Of a stretch of 64,000 nt of DNA, positions 1 to 10,668 are shown in pieces. The notes under the pieces were generated by a model, which ran no database searches, was not told where the DNA came from, and saw nothing but the letters and a program-made list of their open reading frames with translations. Within the stretch, counting starts at the first letter, position 1; each line of letters starts with the position of its first letter. Origin of the DNA: Verticillium longisporum (taxonomy: Eukaryota > Ascomycota > Sordariomycetes > Glomerellales > Plectosphaerellaceae); assembly GCA_019188255.1 (NCBI GenBank), contig JAETXT010000001.1, forward strand, positions 1,798,001-1,862,000, in the 5' to 3' direction. Position numbers and translations under genes: made by a program.

Positions 1-778
1 CGGGAGGCGGAGGTCGGGTCTTTCAGAGCACGCAGTTCGAGACCAAGTCAGGTATGATGTGCTTCACTGGCTACGGCTCTCATCTCACTAACGATTCAAA
101 GGCGATAATTGCAAAATCATCACTGATCTTACATTTTGCAACGAGACTGAATATGCGGTCCCAGCAAATGACCAGCGGTTCGACATCGCCGAGCTAGCTC
201 GGTTCTATGACGATTATGCCAGGAAGATGTATGGCTACTTCGAGAGGCAGCTCGCGCAGGTTGCCTGCGAAGCTCCATCACACCAATTGTACTCCCTAGC
301 TCGCGATTGTAGGGATTGCGAGGTAGCCTACAAGAAGTGGCTTTGCTCCATTACGATCCCTCGTTGCGAGGACATCTCGAGCACCAACGAATTCTCGTTC
401 GTCCGGAATCTCAACCAGTCGTTTCCAAACGGCACCAAGGTTTCTGAAGAGATGGTTGCGCAATTTCCAGAGGTGGCGCACCTCAAGTCAAGAAATGATC
501 GCATTGACGAGGAGGTAGCACCAGGACCATACCGCGAGATTCTCCCCTGCGAGGATCTCTGCTACGATCTTGTTCGCAATTGCCCTTCGTCGCTGGGCTT
601 CAAGTGTCCACGACCGAGGCAGCACGTGTTCAACTCGAGCTACCAGATCCGCGGCGAAGGGCTGACGTGCAACTATCCTGGCTCGGTGCACAACCCGTCG
701 GGCTCATCAGCCCCCGCGGTGTCCTGGCTGACGCTGTCGTTGCTCATGTTTGTTGCTTTTGGACGGACATCGGCCTGA
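1..778 (+). CDS. MID1: Mid1 stretch-activated Ca2+ channel subunit, C-terminal part (5' end outside window)
   Basis: Partial gene, join(<1..51,102..778). The intron at 52-101 has a GTATGA donor, a CTAAC branch site and an AAAG acceptor, and splicing it keeps one frame into the open frame that stops at 776-778. The visible protein is the cysteine-rich C-terminal region of Mid1, with motifs such as DNCKIITDLTFC, CRDCEVAYKKWLC and LPCEDLCYDLVRNCPSSLGF. In yeast Mid1 is the regulatory partner of the Cch1 plasma-membrane calcium channel and mediates Ca2+ entry during pheromone, cell-wall or ER stress. The last ~25 residues are hydrophobic (SWLTLSLLMFVAF), resembling a membrane or GPI-type tail. 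The start codon and N-terminal half lie before position 1. Family assignment rests on the Cys pattern. Confidence 0.88.
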
Positions 779-1412
779 TCTACCAGAGGTCAGAACTGTC
801 ATTGGGGGTTTAATGATACGGTGGCCGTACGTAATGAAGTCGACGGGAATGGAAACGAAGGATTGTTGGTCTATGCATGGCTCTGGCGTCTTGGGATACT
901 CGTTTGCATAAGAGGTTGCCACTTCTGCGCAAACTTCGCATATACTTAGATAGATTTGACGGTTCAATGAGGCAAGGCATGATGCCTTGTTCTTGTGCAA
1001 TATTGGGAAATCGCTTTTGTGAAGAACAAGGCACAGCCGACACGGCATGTAGCACTAATGATTTTGCTTCGACGCGAGAAGGAGGGCGCATTGTGGGACG
1101 CTTCACAGTGTTAGCAAATTGGTGCATCCGTCCAACGAAGTGCAATGGTATATTCATTTATATCGTACACCCAGAGTCAGTACCCATTTGCTACTCATAC
1201 ACCCTTCCCTGCATATCGAGCTTAAGACGCCCGCCATGGACCACTCTTCGATGATGCATTCAATATAGAGTGCGCATCATCTTTGCCTAGCTTTGGAGGC
1301 TCCACTAGGGTTCCCTCTTGCCCGAAGATATTTGCATGCTACAATACGATGGTCGCCGAACTGCTCGAACCCCTGGTTCAAGCCTCCGAGCGGGAGTTGC
1401 GCATTGCCATCA
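779..1412. other. intergenic, no gene seen
   Basis: Convergent 3' ends of MID1 (+) and the small mitochondrial-type gene (-). An open frame of 125 codons at 877-1254 has no recognisable motif and atypical composition. Nothing else is supportable here. Confidence 0.6.
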
Positions 1413-1768
1413 TCATTTCTTTTCCATCTGCTGTCCCTTTCTGAGCTCGTCTACTTGTGCCTCGAGGGTTTGGACCTCTTGCGTTCGCTCTGCCTTGATT
1501 TCATCCATCTCGAGTTTGGTCCACGCCAAGTAGGCGATTTGGTATGTCAGTGTCGCCATGAGGAGAACCTTCAGCGTCGGTCGCGTGAAAGTTTTGTAGA
1601 AGTTGGCCTGAGAGAGGATCATCAGTTGGCTGGGAGATGGAGGTGCGCGGAGGCAGGATCACATACCACAGCCGAAGGAGGCTTGTTGGCGGTCGCGTAG
1701 GATCTTGTCGCTGGTCTGAGGAGGATCCGGGAACAGCGCGCCCGCGCCATGGTCGTCACGGGCCTCAT
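1413..1768 (-). CDS. small mitochondrial single-pass membrane protein, INA17-like
   Basis: complement(join(1413..1607,1667..1768)), 98 aa. The intron (1666 down to 1608, 59 nt) has a GTATGT donor and CTCTCAG acceptor. Exon 1 must be read in the frame giving MARARCSRILLRPATRSYAT, an Arg/Ser-rich presequence typical of mitochondrial import; a different frame over the same bases gives a longer but unconnected ORF. Exon 2 carries FYKTFTRPTLKVLLMATLTY, the start of a single transmembrane helix, followed by an acidic/basic coiled coil rich in E, Q and L to the C-terminus. This layout (presequence, one membrane span, coiled coil) matches the Ina17/Aim43 inner-membrane assembly factor of F1Fo-ATP synthase, but sequence recognition is only moderate. 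An internal Met at 1750 is an alternative start. It is convergent with MID1 and divergent from the RAMP4 gene. Confidence 0.6.
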
Positions 1769-2446
1769 CAGTATGGTCGGGCTGTAGCGATGTATTGCGA
1801 CGATGTAACGCGAATCCGTTGGTGGTGAAGACGGTATTTGGTCGTCTCACGGTGGTGATCGCCGTAGCTCAACAGTCATGGCGCCTCTCGGTCTCCATCG
1901 CCGCGCAAAGCCGATCTTTCAGGCTCGAGCTCTTGCCAGGTCCCTACATCAGCGCCTCAGAGAACCCTGGGAGCCTGTGGCGGTGCAAATCTCCCCCGCA
2001 TTCCATGCATTTCCCGCGGATGAGTGGAGCCGTCGCGGTAGAGCCGCGCCTCTGGTGTCCAATCAGAAAGCAATCGCCCGGAAAGCACGTTCGAGGTACG
2101 ACGGGGCGGCCGGACACGAACACATGTCCTCCCGAGCTGGAGCTCCCACCCCCCATCAGCCCTGTCGAACGAATTTCCCAGGGGAAAGTATCGCGCTGTC
2201 CATTTGCGCAACTGACCTCTCTCCACGACCACCTGTCCCTTTCGACGAAACGTTCGACTGACTTCTGCCACCACGTCGACGAAATCGGCTCTGCAACCTC
2301 CTGCACTGCATCACCGCGCCACCAGCTGGGGTACTTAAGGACAAAACAAAGTTCGCCAACTTGCAAACCCAGGCCTACCAACCCCTACTTTCATCCCTCC
2401 GATCCGAAACTACCTCCCTCTCCAGACCACGAACTCACATTCCACA
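1769..2446. promoter_or_regulatory. divergent promoter region between the INA17-like gene and YSY6
   Basis: About 680 bp shared by two divergently transcribed genes. CT-rich stretches precede the YSY6 start. A 236-codon open frame on the + strand (1795-2505) runs through it, but it has no domain-like composition and overlaps the supported YSY6 start and first intron, so it is not called. Confidence 0.4.
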
Positions 2447-2849
2447 ATGGTGTGTACACTCCCAACTCGCCCTTGGCTTCGCATGTTACATCGCACCGAG
2501 TTTAGCGATTCAGAAGACGCATGCAGGGCATGGTGCTGACTTGGTTCCCCCCCTTAAATAGGCCCAAACACCGACCCAGCGCCGCGCAAACGCCAAGTTC
2601 GCGAAAGGCAACGAAGCCCGCATGGGCAAGTCCGAAGATCAGATGAAGGTCCGCCCCAAGGAGACTCCCAAATCCCCCATCTCTCCCATCTGGCTCGGTA
2701 TGTGCCCCCAATTTTCATGGTCTACTCCCCTTCCTCCTCGCAAGCAAGCAGGTGGCTGACCCTGGGCTGTTCGCCACGCAGGTCTCCTCGCCTTCATCCT
2801 CATCGGCGGCCTGGTCTTCGACCCTGTTTCTCGCATGCTCGGTTTCTAG
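2447..2849 (+). CDS. YSY6: Ysy6/RAMP4 stress-associated ER tail-anchored protein
   Basis: join(2447..2449,2562..2697,2782..2849), 68 aa. The first exon is only the ATG. Intron 1 (112 nt, GTGTGT...AAATAG) and intron 2 (84 nt, GTATGT...ACGCAG) restore AQTPTQRRANAKFAKGNEA, MGKSEDQMKVRPKE and a C-terminal hydrophobic helix beginning ISPIWLGLLAFILIGG, ending at GF-stop. This is the RAMP4/SERP1/Ysy6 family: a very small cytosolic basic segment followed by a single tail-anchor in the ER membrane, associated with the Sec61 translocon and with stabilising membrane proteins during ER stress. Length fits the family (65-75 aa). Splice phases check exactly (3+136+68 nt = 69 codons). Confidence 0.9.
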
Positions 2850-3342
2850 ATGATGAACCGCCGAGGACGGCCTTGAGAAGAAGGACTGTGACAACTACAA
2901 CAGCGGTGGCGAAGAGGGCCTCGGGCTGTAAAAGGGGGTCGTAGCTGCGCGTGGCGCGCGAAGCAAACGGGAGTTCTCACGAGGCGGCGGGCTATCAGGA
3001 GCAGGGTGCCGGAGGAGAACGCCAGCCGCCAGCCAGCAGGGACTGAACCGAATCCGCAACAAGAGGCCATACGGGCCTGGCTTCAGATCAGATTTGGTGT
3101 ATCGATACCACGTATCCGGGATCAGGAGCACATTGGCGTACCATTACTTCACAGCAACAATTGATGAATTCATTTACAGATTTGTCCTGGTATGTTTCTG
3201 CTGCGCTCCTCGCACAGTCGCTGCGACTATGAGCCCTTCCCTCTTGGTGTACAAACTTTTGGTGGTTTTCGAAATCCTAAACGCCGTGGCTGAGCAGTGG
3301 AAAGAACGAGCGAAACCGAGCATTGGGCTCGGAGGTTGAGGC
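2850..3342. other. intergenic, convergent 3' ends
   Basis: Roughly 490 bp between the 3' ends of YSY6 (+) and the SMAP-domain gene (-). Short open frames here overlap on both strands and show nothing recognisable. Confidence 0.5.
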
Positions 3343-4678
3343 TTAAGCACCGAGGCCGCGGCGCGGGCCGCCGCCGACGTCAAACTTCATGTGCATGCCC
3401 GCGTTGAACTGCTTCTCCAGGTCCTGGTTCACCTGAGATCTGTCAGAGTTGGCTCGGCTGCCATGGGCCTGTGCCGCAGCGGCACCCTTCTTGCCTCCTC
3501 CGAGCAGTTTCAAGAACTTCTGCTGTCGCTGGGCGCCGCCGTCCAAGCCGCCGACGTTCCACTGCTCGCCCCCGACGGCACTGGCCTGGGGAGCGGGCTC
3601 ATCGGCTGTCTTCTTGGCCTTCTTCTTCTTGTCTTTCTTGCTGGCGCTGACGTCCTCCTTGGCGGCCTCTTCGTCCTCGTCGACCTCGCGCTTCCGCTTT
3701 TGCTTCTTCTCCTTTTTGGAAACGACCCCTTGTCGGACTCTGAGTCAGCCTCCACGGGGGCTTGGATTTCTTGGCCTTCTTCTCCTTCTTGGACTTGACA
3801 GGCTCTCTCTCCGTCTCATCGGTGACCTCGGCGTCGTTCCTCTTCTTTGTCTTTTTCTTTTTCTCCTTGACGTCCTCTTCAACTGCAACATCTGCCTCGT
3901 CCGTGTCCGCGGCCTTGGCCTTCTTTTCTTTCTTTTTCTCCTTCTTGGCCTTTTTCTTCGTCGCAGTTTCAGTGTCGGCATCAGCCTCGAGCTCGGCCTT
4001 CGTGGGTTCTTTCGTGGGACCGCTCAAGCCTTCGCTCTCGGCGCGGAGCTGCGAGTTGGCGGACGCCATGACGGCGTCGACGGGGGCGCCGCCGTCCTCG
4101 TTGCCGGACGAGTCGCTGTCGGAATCAGAGTCAGAGTCGGATGAAGACGAAGAAGAAGAAGAAGAAGAGTCAGATGTCGTATCGTCAGAGTGATCGGTGA
4201 TGCCCTTGGCGGATTGTTTCTATCTCAACGTGTCAGCGTCGACATGTTCACCATGCAAAGCCAAGGACCGCAACGCACCCCCTTCTTCTCAGTGACGGCT
4301 TCGTAGCGGGCGCGCATGGCCTGTGCTGTTTGGATCATCTCCCGGCCCTGGGCCTCGAGAGCGTCGGCCTGTTGCAGCATGTGCTTGCGGCGCTTCTCGT
4401 CCTTCTTTGACTCCGTGGCGGCGGCATCCTCCGTCTTGCCCGGGGCCCTCTTCGACTTGGTAGCGGAGCGCGCTTCCTCCTTGCGCTTGAGCTTCTTCTC
4501 TGCGAAGAAGGGAAGGTTAGCCTGGTGGGGGATTCAATTCTAAGGTTTGGGGGCTGCGTCGAGTTTGCGATTTGTCGCGCGCGCATGGTGTCGCATGATG
4601 GATCGGGTTCTTACCCTTGAGCTTCGCCCCGGCCTTGGCCTGCGCGGGGTCAATGCTTGCGTGGACCATTTTGCTCAT
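3343..4678 (-). CDS. SMAP-domain (small acidic protein-like) Lys/Glu-rich protein, two frame breaks
   Basis: complement(join(3343..4219,4279..4499,4615..4678)). Exon 1 starts MSKMVHASIDPAQAKAGAKL; introns are GTAAGA...GCAG (4614-4500) and GTGCGT...ATAG (4278-4220). The middle holds a run of Ser/Asp (4120-4190) and a long KKEKK/acidic stretch. The C-terminus carries GGAQRQQKFLKLLGGGKK and later VNQDLEKQFNAGMHMKFD, the signature of the SMAP domain. The protein is likely nuclear and intrinsically disordered; function is unknown to me. Two frame breaks separate the lysine-rich part from the C-terminal domain. Adding one base in the G run at 3756-3760 and one in the C run at 3726-3729 gives a single 387-codon frame whose total length is divisible by three and whose middle reads sensibly (VEADSESDKG, then VSKKEKKQKRKREVDEDEE). 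Confidence 0.75.
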
Positions 4679-4966
4679 ATGAAATTCGAAATCCGGATTG
4701 AAGGACCAAAGTATGGATCTTCAATGTCCCTAGCTAGGCCAGCAGCGGAAGCTCGGTGTATGGTGGAGGGGATTGGGAAAAAAAGATTGGGAATCTGCCG
4801 GGCGGTGAGGCGTGGGTGGAGGAATTGGTGCTGATCGCCCTTGGCGGATAGGTGACGCGGGGCTGGGGTCCGGCGGGGTGTCGTGGTCTTGGCTGTCAAG
4901 CCAACAAGCGCAGGCGGGACGTCAGAGGGGGAATCGTAGTAGGATCGTCAAAGGTGGGACTACCCA

Positions 4967-4992
4967 GGTACCTAGGTAGGTAGTACCTACCC
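4967..4992. repeat. GGTACC/CCTAGGTA palindromic element, copy 1
   Basis: GGTACCTAGGTAGGTAGTAC followed by CTACCC; inverted and tandem GGTA/TACC units. Similar patches occur at 5717-5753, 10636-10668, 30031-30070 and 50375-50400, always in non-coding DNA. Confidence 0.7.
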
Positions 4993-5716
4993 CCAACAGC
5001 ACCCTCCCCCCGCCTGTCAGTGATCCTGCGATCAGCGGTGACGGGAACCTCTACAGAGGCCTGCACAGATGCTCTCTGACAGGGACTCTCACTACGGGTC
5101 TCGCCCATCCGGAGACCCCTCTCGGAACCAAGGGCACATTCCCTAAGTCATCGAGATCAGAGCTTCTTCTCTTACGGGCAAGCTTCAAATGGGGGTGATC
5201 AGGCTCTCGATATTCATTCTTGCAGATTTCCAGGCTCCCAAGGCTGTCTGTCGCCTTTCCAGCTCAGAAGCTTCGGTGTGCCCTTGCATCACGGGAACTC
5301 ACGTCCCCCCCCCCCCCGGCGCCTCGTCAAGGCCTACTCTATCGAGGGCGTCCTCCGACACCCGGACAGGCATCACGATCGCCCGCCATGGTTCTTGCAT
5401 GGCGCCCATGCCCACCCCAACGTCTGCCTGTCGAACCAGGACCCAGCCAGTGAACCCTCGAAATCGCCTTGCTCATGCAAGCAGCGTGCAGTAGCGCGGG
5501 CCAATTTTCCAACCCCCCCCCCATCTGCTCCCAGCACCACCACCACTACCACCACTACCACCACCGCCCCCAAATTTGCATCCGTCGGGTTCGACACCCT
5601 GGCTGCTGGGCTGAACAGGTGGGTAGGTGTGTCCGGCTCGCTGGCTGGCTGCGCCCTGGGCGCCATGGGGGATTCCAATACCGATCCTTCTTACGCTACT
5701 ACCTTATAGCAAGGCA

Positions 5717-5753
5717 AGGTACCTCAGGTAGGTAGGTAGGTAGGTAAGTACCT
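5717..5753. repeat. GGTACC/CCTAGGTA palindromic element, copy 2
   Basis: AGGTACCTC followed by five GGTA-type units (AGGTAGGTAGGTAGGTAGG) and a closing AAGTACCT, so the ends can pair as an inverted repeat. It lies in the spacer between the SMAP-domain and bZIP genes. Confidence 0.7.
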
Positions 5754-6649
5754 CTGCGTGCGGCAGCCCAGGCAGACACACAACCAGCTCGTTGCTGTCT
5801 GGAAGGTTGGAAGCAGGCGATACTACCCCCATTTACACAGTAACTGTGGCCACGACCGCATGGGAATCGTCCCGAAAGCCAGCTGAGACTACTCACGCCT
5901 TCCATTGGCTGCTGAGCTTGGCGCCTCTGTTGTTCCCAGGTGTGCTTTTGGTCACGGAGACGATTGACCTTTCGGCAGGATGGGAAAATCATCGGGGAAT
6001 CTGTCGTGTCTGCCTGACAGATTCCAGACCGAGCCAACTTTCCTGTGGCTGCTGATACTTGACGTCGGCGGCACATCCCGACCAGGGGGGTTCCATCACA
6101 TAGTCTTAACGGCGAGACGATTAAGAGAATACCTCTTGTAGTAAGGCCAAGTAAAGCAGCCTATTGGGACAGTCATGGAACGCGCCTGCCAATGAGGACG
6201 TTTGTTGCACGAGGACCCCAAGAAAAGACATCGTCGAATGAGTTACATTCGCTCTTACGCTAATCAGATGCTCCGAATCGTACACCAGACCGGACCAGAC
6301 AGGGCGCCAAGTGACCCGTCCCGACTCTCCAGAGAGGGGAGAGAGTGGCATGTGTCATGTCCCCACGACCCTGGTGCCACTGCCGCTTCAGCTTCTACCC
6401 TGAACCACCAACCAGAACTTGTCATGTCATCCCGCTTATGGGCGTTCTAATTTTGAAAGAGAGTTTGAGACCAGGAAGAGGAGATTGTACAGTAGTCCAT
6501 CCACACATACACACCATGATCGCCAAACATGAAATCCGCAATACTTGGGAAGAAAAGAAACGAAAAGAGAAAACAACATGGGCCATCCTGTGTCTGCTCC
6601 CGCCTGGCCCCTCTGACAAGCCCAGCTTCCCCGCCCCGTCAAACATGTC

Positions 6650-7571
6650 CTAAAATAGGCTCTGCCCATACGCTCCATACCCGCGAGAGGATATGCTGCT
6701 GCTGCCGGGAGAAGACGAACCATAGGCGTAGGGCTGCCCCGAGACACTGCTGTCCTGATAGCCCTGACCGCCATAATACGAGGGGCTCTGTCCACCTGTC
6801 GTTGAAGAAGCTATTGTTAGATACTGTTTTGCTTCCAAGTGGTCGCCAACCTCACGCGAGGCGTCTGGAACTGGTGGAGGGGAGGGGAGAGTAACGTTAC
6901 GATGGGCGTACTAACTGTTCTGCCGCCTCTGCCACTGGCCCTGCTCCCCCGCCTGATGCTCGTAGTCGTAGTCGTAGTAGTACGGTGACTCCTCGGTGTA
7001 AATCATCTCCTCGCCGCCGCTGCTGCCGCCTGCGTGGCTCACCGCCTGGTGACGGTGGTGCTGATATCCTCCCCCTGACGAGTAGCCCGTTGCGTTGCTG
7101 TAGGAGCGTGCCGTTCGAGGGTCATCTGCTGCAAACGACTGTCCTCGATGGCTGCCGCGACGGCTCTCGTGTTCGCGACCTCTGGAGAAGATGTGGCGGA
7201 AGCTGGGGCCGCCCCATACCGGGCCTTCATCGTCATTGACCTGATCAGGATCGGCAATGTCGTATGTGAGGTGGGAGTTGATCTCGTTCTCGTACTCGCG
7301 CTCCGCAATCTCCTTCTTTTCTCTGGCGTTCTCTCCTATTTTCCCCATTGTGTTAGTCCACATGTGCTGCGAGGACGTTGGAAGAGAGGCGGGGCTCCTT
7401 ACGAAATTTCCGCTGGGCAATGCGGTTCTGAATTCGTCTTCGCTCTTCTGGGTCGGTGACGTCTGTCCAGTCGTCCGTCTTGAGAGACTTGGACTTGGTC
7501 CTGGACTTTGTCGGTGTATGCTTCTTTGAGCTGGAACCCGACTCCGAGTGTCTGTGGGCTCTAGAAGACAT
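6650..7571 (-). CDS. short bZIP-like protein (basic region, no clear leucine zipper)
   Basis: complement(join(6650..6795,6916..7335,7403..7571)), 244 aa; splice phases close exactly. Introns: GTAAGG...AATAG and GTTAGT...GACAG. Residues ~1-40 are Ser/Lys-rich and basic. Around residue 50 lies RRRIQNRIAQRKF, joined across the intron to RENAREKKEIAERE. This has the N-x-x-A-x4-R spacing of a fungal AP-1-like bZIP DNA-contact region. The following heptads lack the expected Leu series. The rest is Gly/Ser/Tyr-rich and includes WGGPSFRHIFSRG, a YYYDYDYE patch and a Gly/Tyr tail. The family is seen in other filamentous fungi as an uncharacterised bZIP protein. It is likely nuclear; targets cannot be inferred. 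Confidence 0.8.
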
Positions 7572-10470
7572 GGTCGCTACCTCCTCAGGGGCTTGTAGAG
7601 GTATCGGAGATATAGTTCAGTCGCTCAAGTGCTGAGACTCTGTCAAGAATGGTTCCCAGGAGCAGCGTGTTTGGCAGTATAAAGGAGTTGGAGGGTGTTC
7701 GTCCGAGTTGCTTGCTTGAGGATCCAACAAGACCGTGCTTTCAGACTTGACGTCTAGCTTTTATAGATCACACTCTAGATGCTATGAGCAAAGGTTGATG
7801 GACCGGGACTGGGGGCGGAAACATATGCTGCAGAGACTGGGCCTGTCGGCAAGTGGTTCTAGAAAGCCTCGACTACACGTAGGGCAGACTTTCGGAAGAA
7901 GTTGAAGCGTGCAATATTGCGCAGGTTTTACACACGAGGGTGTAGATGTGACAGTTGTATGCATGGCGGCATCCCTCTCTGGCCAAGGGATATCGAACAC
8001 ACCATGCCTGGTCGGGCGATCTCTGTGTGGGTCAAATGCCAGGAGAGAACATGGCTCGAGGTCATCAGTAAACAGTAAGAGAACGTGGATGAAGAAACGC
8101 CGGCGAGCTCAATTCAGATATTCAAGGCTGAAGAGGAGGGGGGTGGGCAGAGAAGGCGCCTCGGCAGGTGGAATAAACGGGCTGCTCCCGCGAGGTTACT
8201 AGGGTACAACGGCGGCGGGCAGAAGGACGGACGAGAAGACAGGAGAACTCTCTGTACTAGCGAGCTAGTTGAGTCTGCCGCTTTTTCGAGGCTTGGCAAG
8301 AATCTGTTAAACCAGCATGTCTGTGTTGAATCCGGGTTGTGGGAAGCGGGGTGTTGCTCGCGCGCGCCACAAGGGTGATGGTCCAGGATCCCCTGGGGTT
8401 GACCCCTGATACTCAAATCGGCGAGGTCATGGTGGCTTTCTTGGGCAGAGTGAAATACGCTGCCCACCAAGGTCTGCTGTCAAGGGAAATCCGCTCGAGT
8501 ATACGAGATACGACTGTCCATATGAGGCAAACGAGCAAGGCTGTTTACAGGTGTCAGCCTGCTCTGCTCTTCGTGACGAATCATACTTCAGCCCATGTGG
8601 TCGTGGTGGTGTCTTGGGATGATCCATGAGCTATTCGCACTACATCACACTAGAGCAGTATAGAAGACAGCCCGGGGGTTGCTCAGCCTTGACCCGGAGA
8701 ACTGGGGGTGGGTATGATGCAGATGTGTCCACTGTAATCAGTCATGATTGCATCAATAGGGACACCGAAAACCACAGACACTGCCCAGATTACCAATGCA
8801 AGCGAGCAGCAGCTGAAGAGCGACACGTCGAAACTTTGACGTACCACGAGCTTGTCGGCCGTCACTAAGATTCTAGCTAAAGTGGGCAGAGCAGTACGTA
8901 AGAGTACTACGTTTTCTCGAGTGTGTCACGGAGCTGCTTAGTCGTTGACTGACGCTCGCTCGACTCTTTTCACCGCCGTGACTTCTGGCTGTGTACCCTT
9001 GAACCGGGTAGGCGTGGATCTGTTACTGTAAGTCCAATCAGGCAACTGTGCCATCAGGACCCGTTGTGCAGTGAATTAGAGCTTTGACCTGCAGGACTCA
9101 TCAGCCCTAAGCGCGAATATTGAGACTGCCGATCCTTATTCGGGGTACTTGCAGTGGCATTGCCCAAGCTCCCTTCTGGTAAAGTTGGGACGAAGAAATG
9201 AGCACTCAGTTCGTGGAGTAACGTGGGTGACACAGTACATGTGCCTTTCAGCCTCTCCCGAAGTCACGGGCTTACACCTTCGGACCAGGCTCTGCAGCCA
9301 TGCTAAGTGCTGCGGCTAGCTTCAGGCTCCATCATCATGTCAAACATTTCCGGAATATCAGTGTTCGAGGAACTGCCAAGTATCGACGCAACCAATATGG
9401 CATGTCGAGGATGACATTGTATGGTGTGTAGACGATTGCCCGTGACGTTTGGACAGTGTGATTTCTCAGTCACTCAGAAGCCAGTCTGCCAATTCCCGGG
9501 GGGTAGGAGAGTCTTGCCGATAGGTATGCAGGGCGAGCAATGGCAGGTAATTTGACCATCAATAATAAATGCTGCTTAGAGCAAAACGGGGCAAAGGCGC
9601 GCGCTGGTGTTGGGGGCCATTTCTGTGTGGGTCGGATGGCTCGAAGGTTTGCCATGGAGGGCTGCCATGCCCATCAAGCTGCTTTGCTTGCACCTGCAGA
9701 CACACTGCGCCATTACTCGGCCGAGTTCGCTACTATGGACGCGCCGTAAGCGAGGCACCTCACTTCGACACCACCTTGACTTGATCGACTGATGGCAACA
9801 CGCGCTCATGGATCTGGCGAGGAGGGGTTCGTGGTCCGGGCCGCCATGGTTGGCAGAGTTCCGGGAAGACACTCCCTGGAAGGCAGGAGCAGGGTATGCA
9901 TGGGCTTGGTCCCACTTGTCCATCCATCGTGGACAAGCTACGGCCTTGCAGCAAAAAGACGAAGCGGTGTGTTGAACAACGGAGATGTTTCGAAGCATGA
10001 TCGGTAAACAAACCTCGAGACTAGGTCGTCTCAAGGTTAGCCCAGGCTGACTTAATGAAAGGTAACGGAAGCAAGCGGCAGTGCCGGGATCAGCGCGCTC
10101 CAGCCCTGAAGCTGCGGTCGATCTCTTTGGGTCGGCCCCAAGGGACACTGGTGGGTGACAGCCTTGTCCTCGATGTCGTCCACCATCGCTTCTGTTTGCT
10201 GCGCAAGCATCGGAAAGCCGGGCTATGTCGTCGACCTTGATGTTCGGTTGAGTGTCACGGTTGCCTACTGACCGATCTCAGATGGTTGTGTGAAGTAATC
10301 TGATGAAGTTGCCTTAAGGTGTGTGAAACCTGGGAAGTCTGCCTTGGCAAGTGTGGGTTGCCAGGATGCTCTGCTCGCCTCGGGGGGTACCTTACCTGAA
10401 GCTTATTGAAGCTGGCTTGCGATTGGGCAGTTGATTTTGCCGGCTGATCATCGGATCCTACGTCACAGTA

Positions 10471-10498
10471 CCTGAGAACCTGAGAACCTGAGAACCTA
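10471..10498. repeat. tandem 8-bp repeat, three copies
   Basis: CCTGAGAA repeated three times, then CCTA. Short minisatellite in the gene-free region. Confidence 0.8.
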
Positions 10499-10635
10499 AT
10501 GCAAGTGCCCATAGTTCGCCAGCAAGGTGGGGGATGTATCGCTTGCGCCAAGTTCATATTCCACAGGCACCATTTTAGGGATGTCGGACGAACGGCCGCT
10601 TACCTGGGGGTTGGATAAGGTGTTCTTGATGCCTT

Positions 10636-10668
10636 GGTACCTACCTAGATAAGGTAGGTAGGTAGGCA
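10636..10668. repeat. GGTACC/CCTAGGTA palindromic element, copy 3
   Basis: GGTACCTACCTAGATAAGG then TAGGTAGGTAGG; a tandem and inverted GGTA/TACC arrangement like the copies at 4967, 5717, 30031 and 50375. Confidence 0.7.

Larger units (their letters stand above)
4679..6649. other. intergenic, ~2 kb, simple repeats only
   Basis: No supportable gene. It contains a C run near 5308-5316, a CAC/TAC-rich microsatellite near 5533-5570 and two copies of the dispersed GGTACC/GGTAGGTA element (listed separately). Short ORFs here translate to low-complexity His/Thr/Pro strings. Confidence 0.5.

Noticed and set aside
1795..2505. 236-codon + strand open frame
   Set aside because: It overlaps the promoter, start codon and first intron of YSY6; composition is random Pro/Ser/Arg and no motif is visible.
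3599..4069. Stand-alone 156-residue Lys-rich protein
   Set aside because: It is the central exon of the SMAP-domain gene read until the first frame break.
9576..10148. 190-codon - strand open frame in the gene-free region
   Set aside because: No recognisable domain, no codon bias like neighbouring genes, no splice context. Likely chance.
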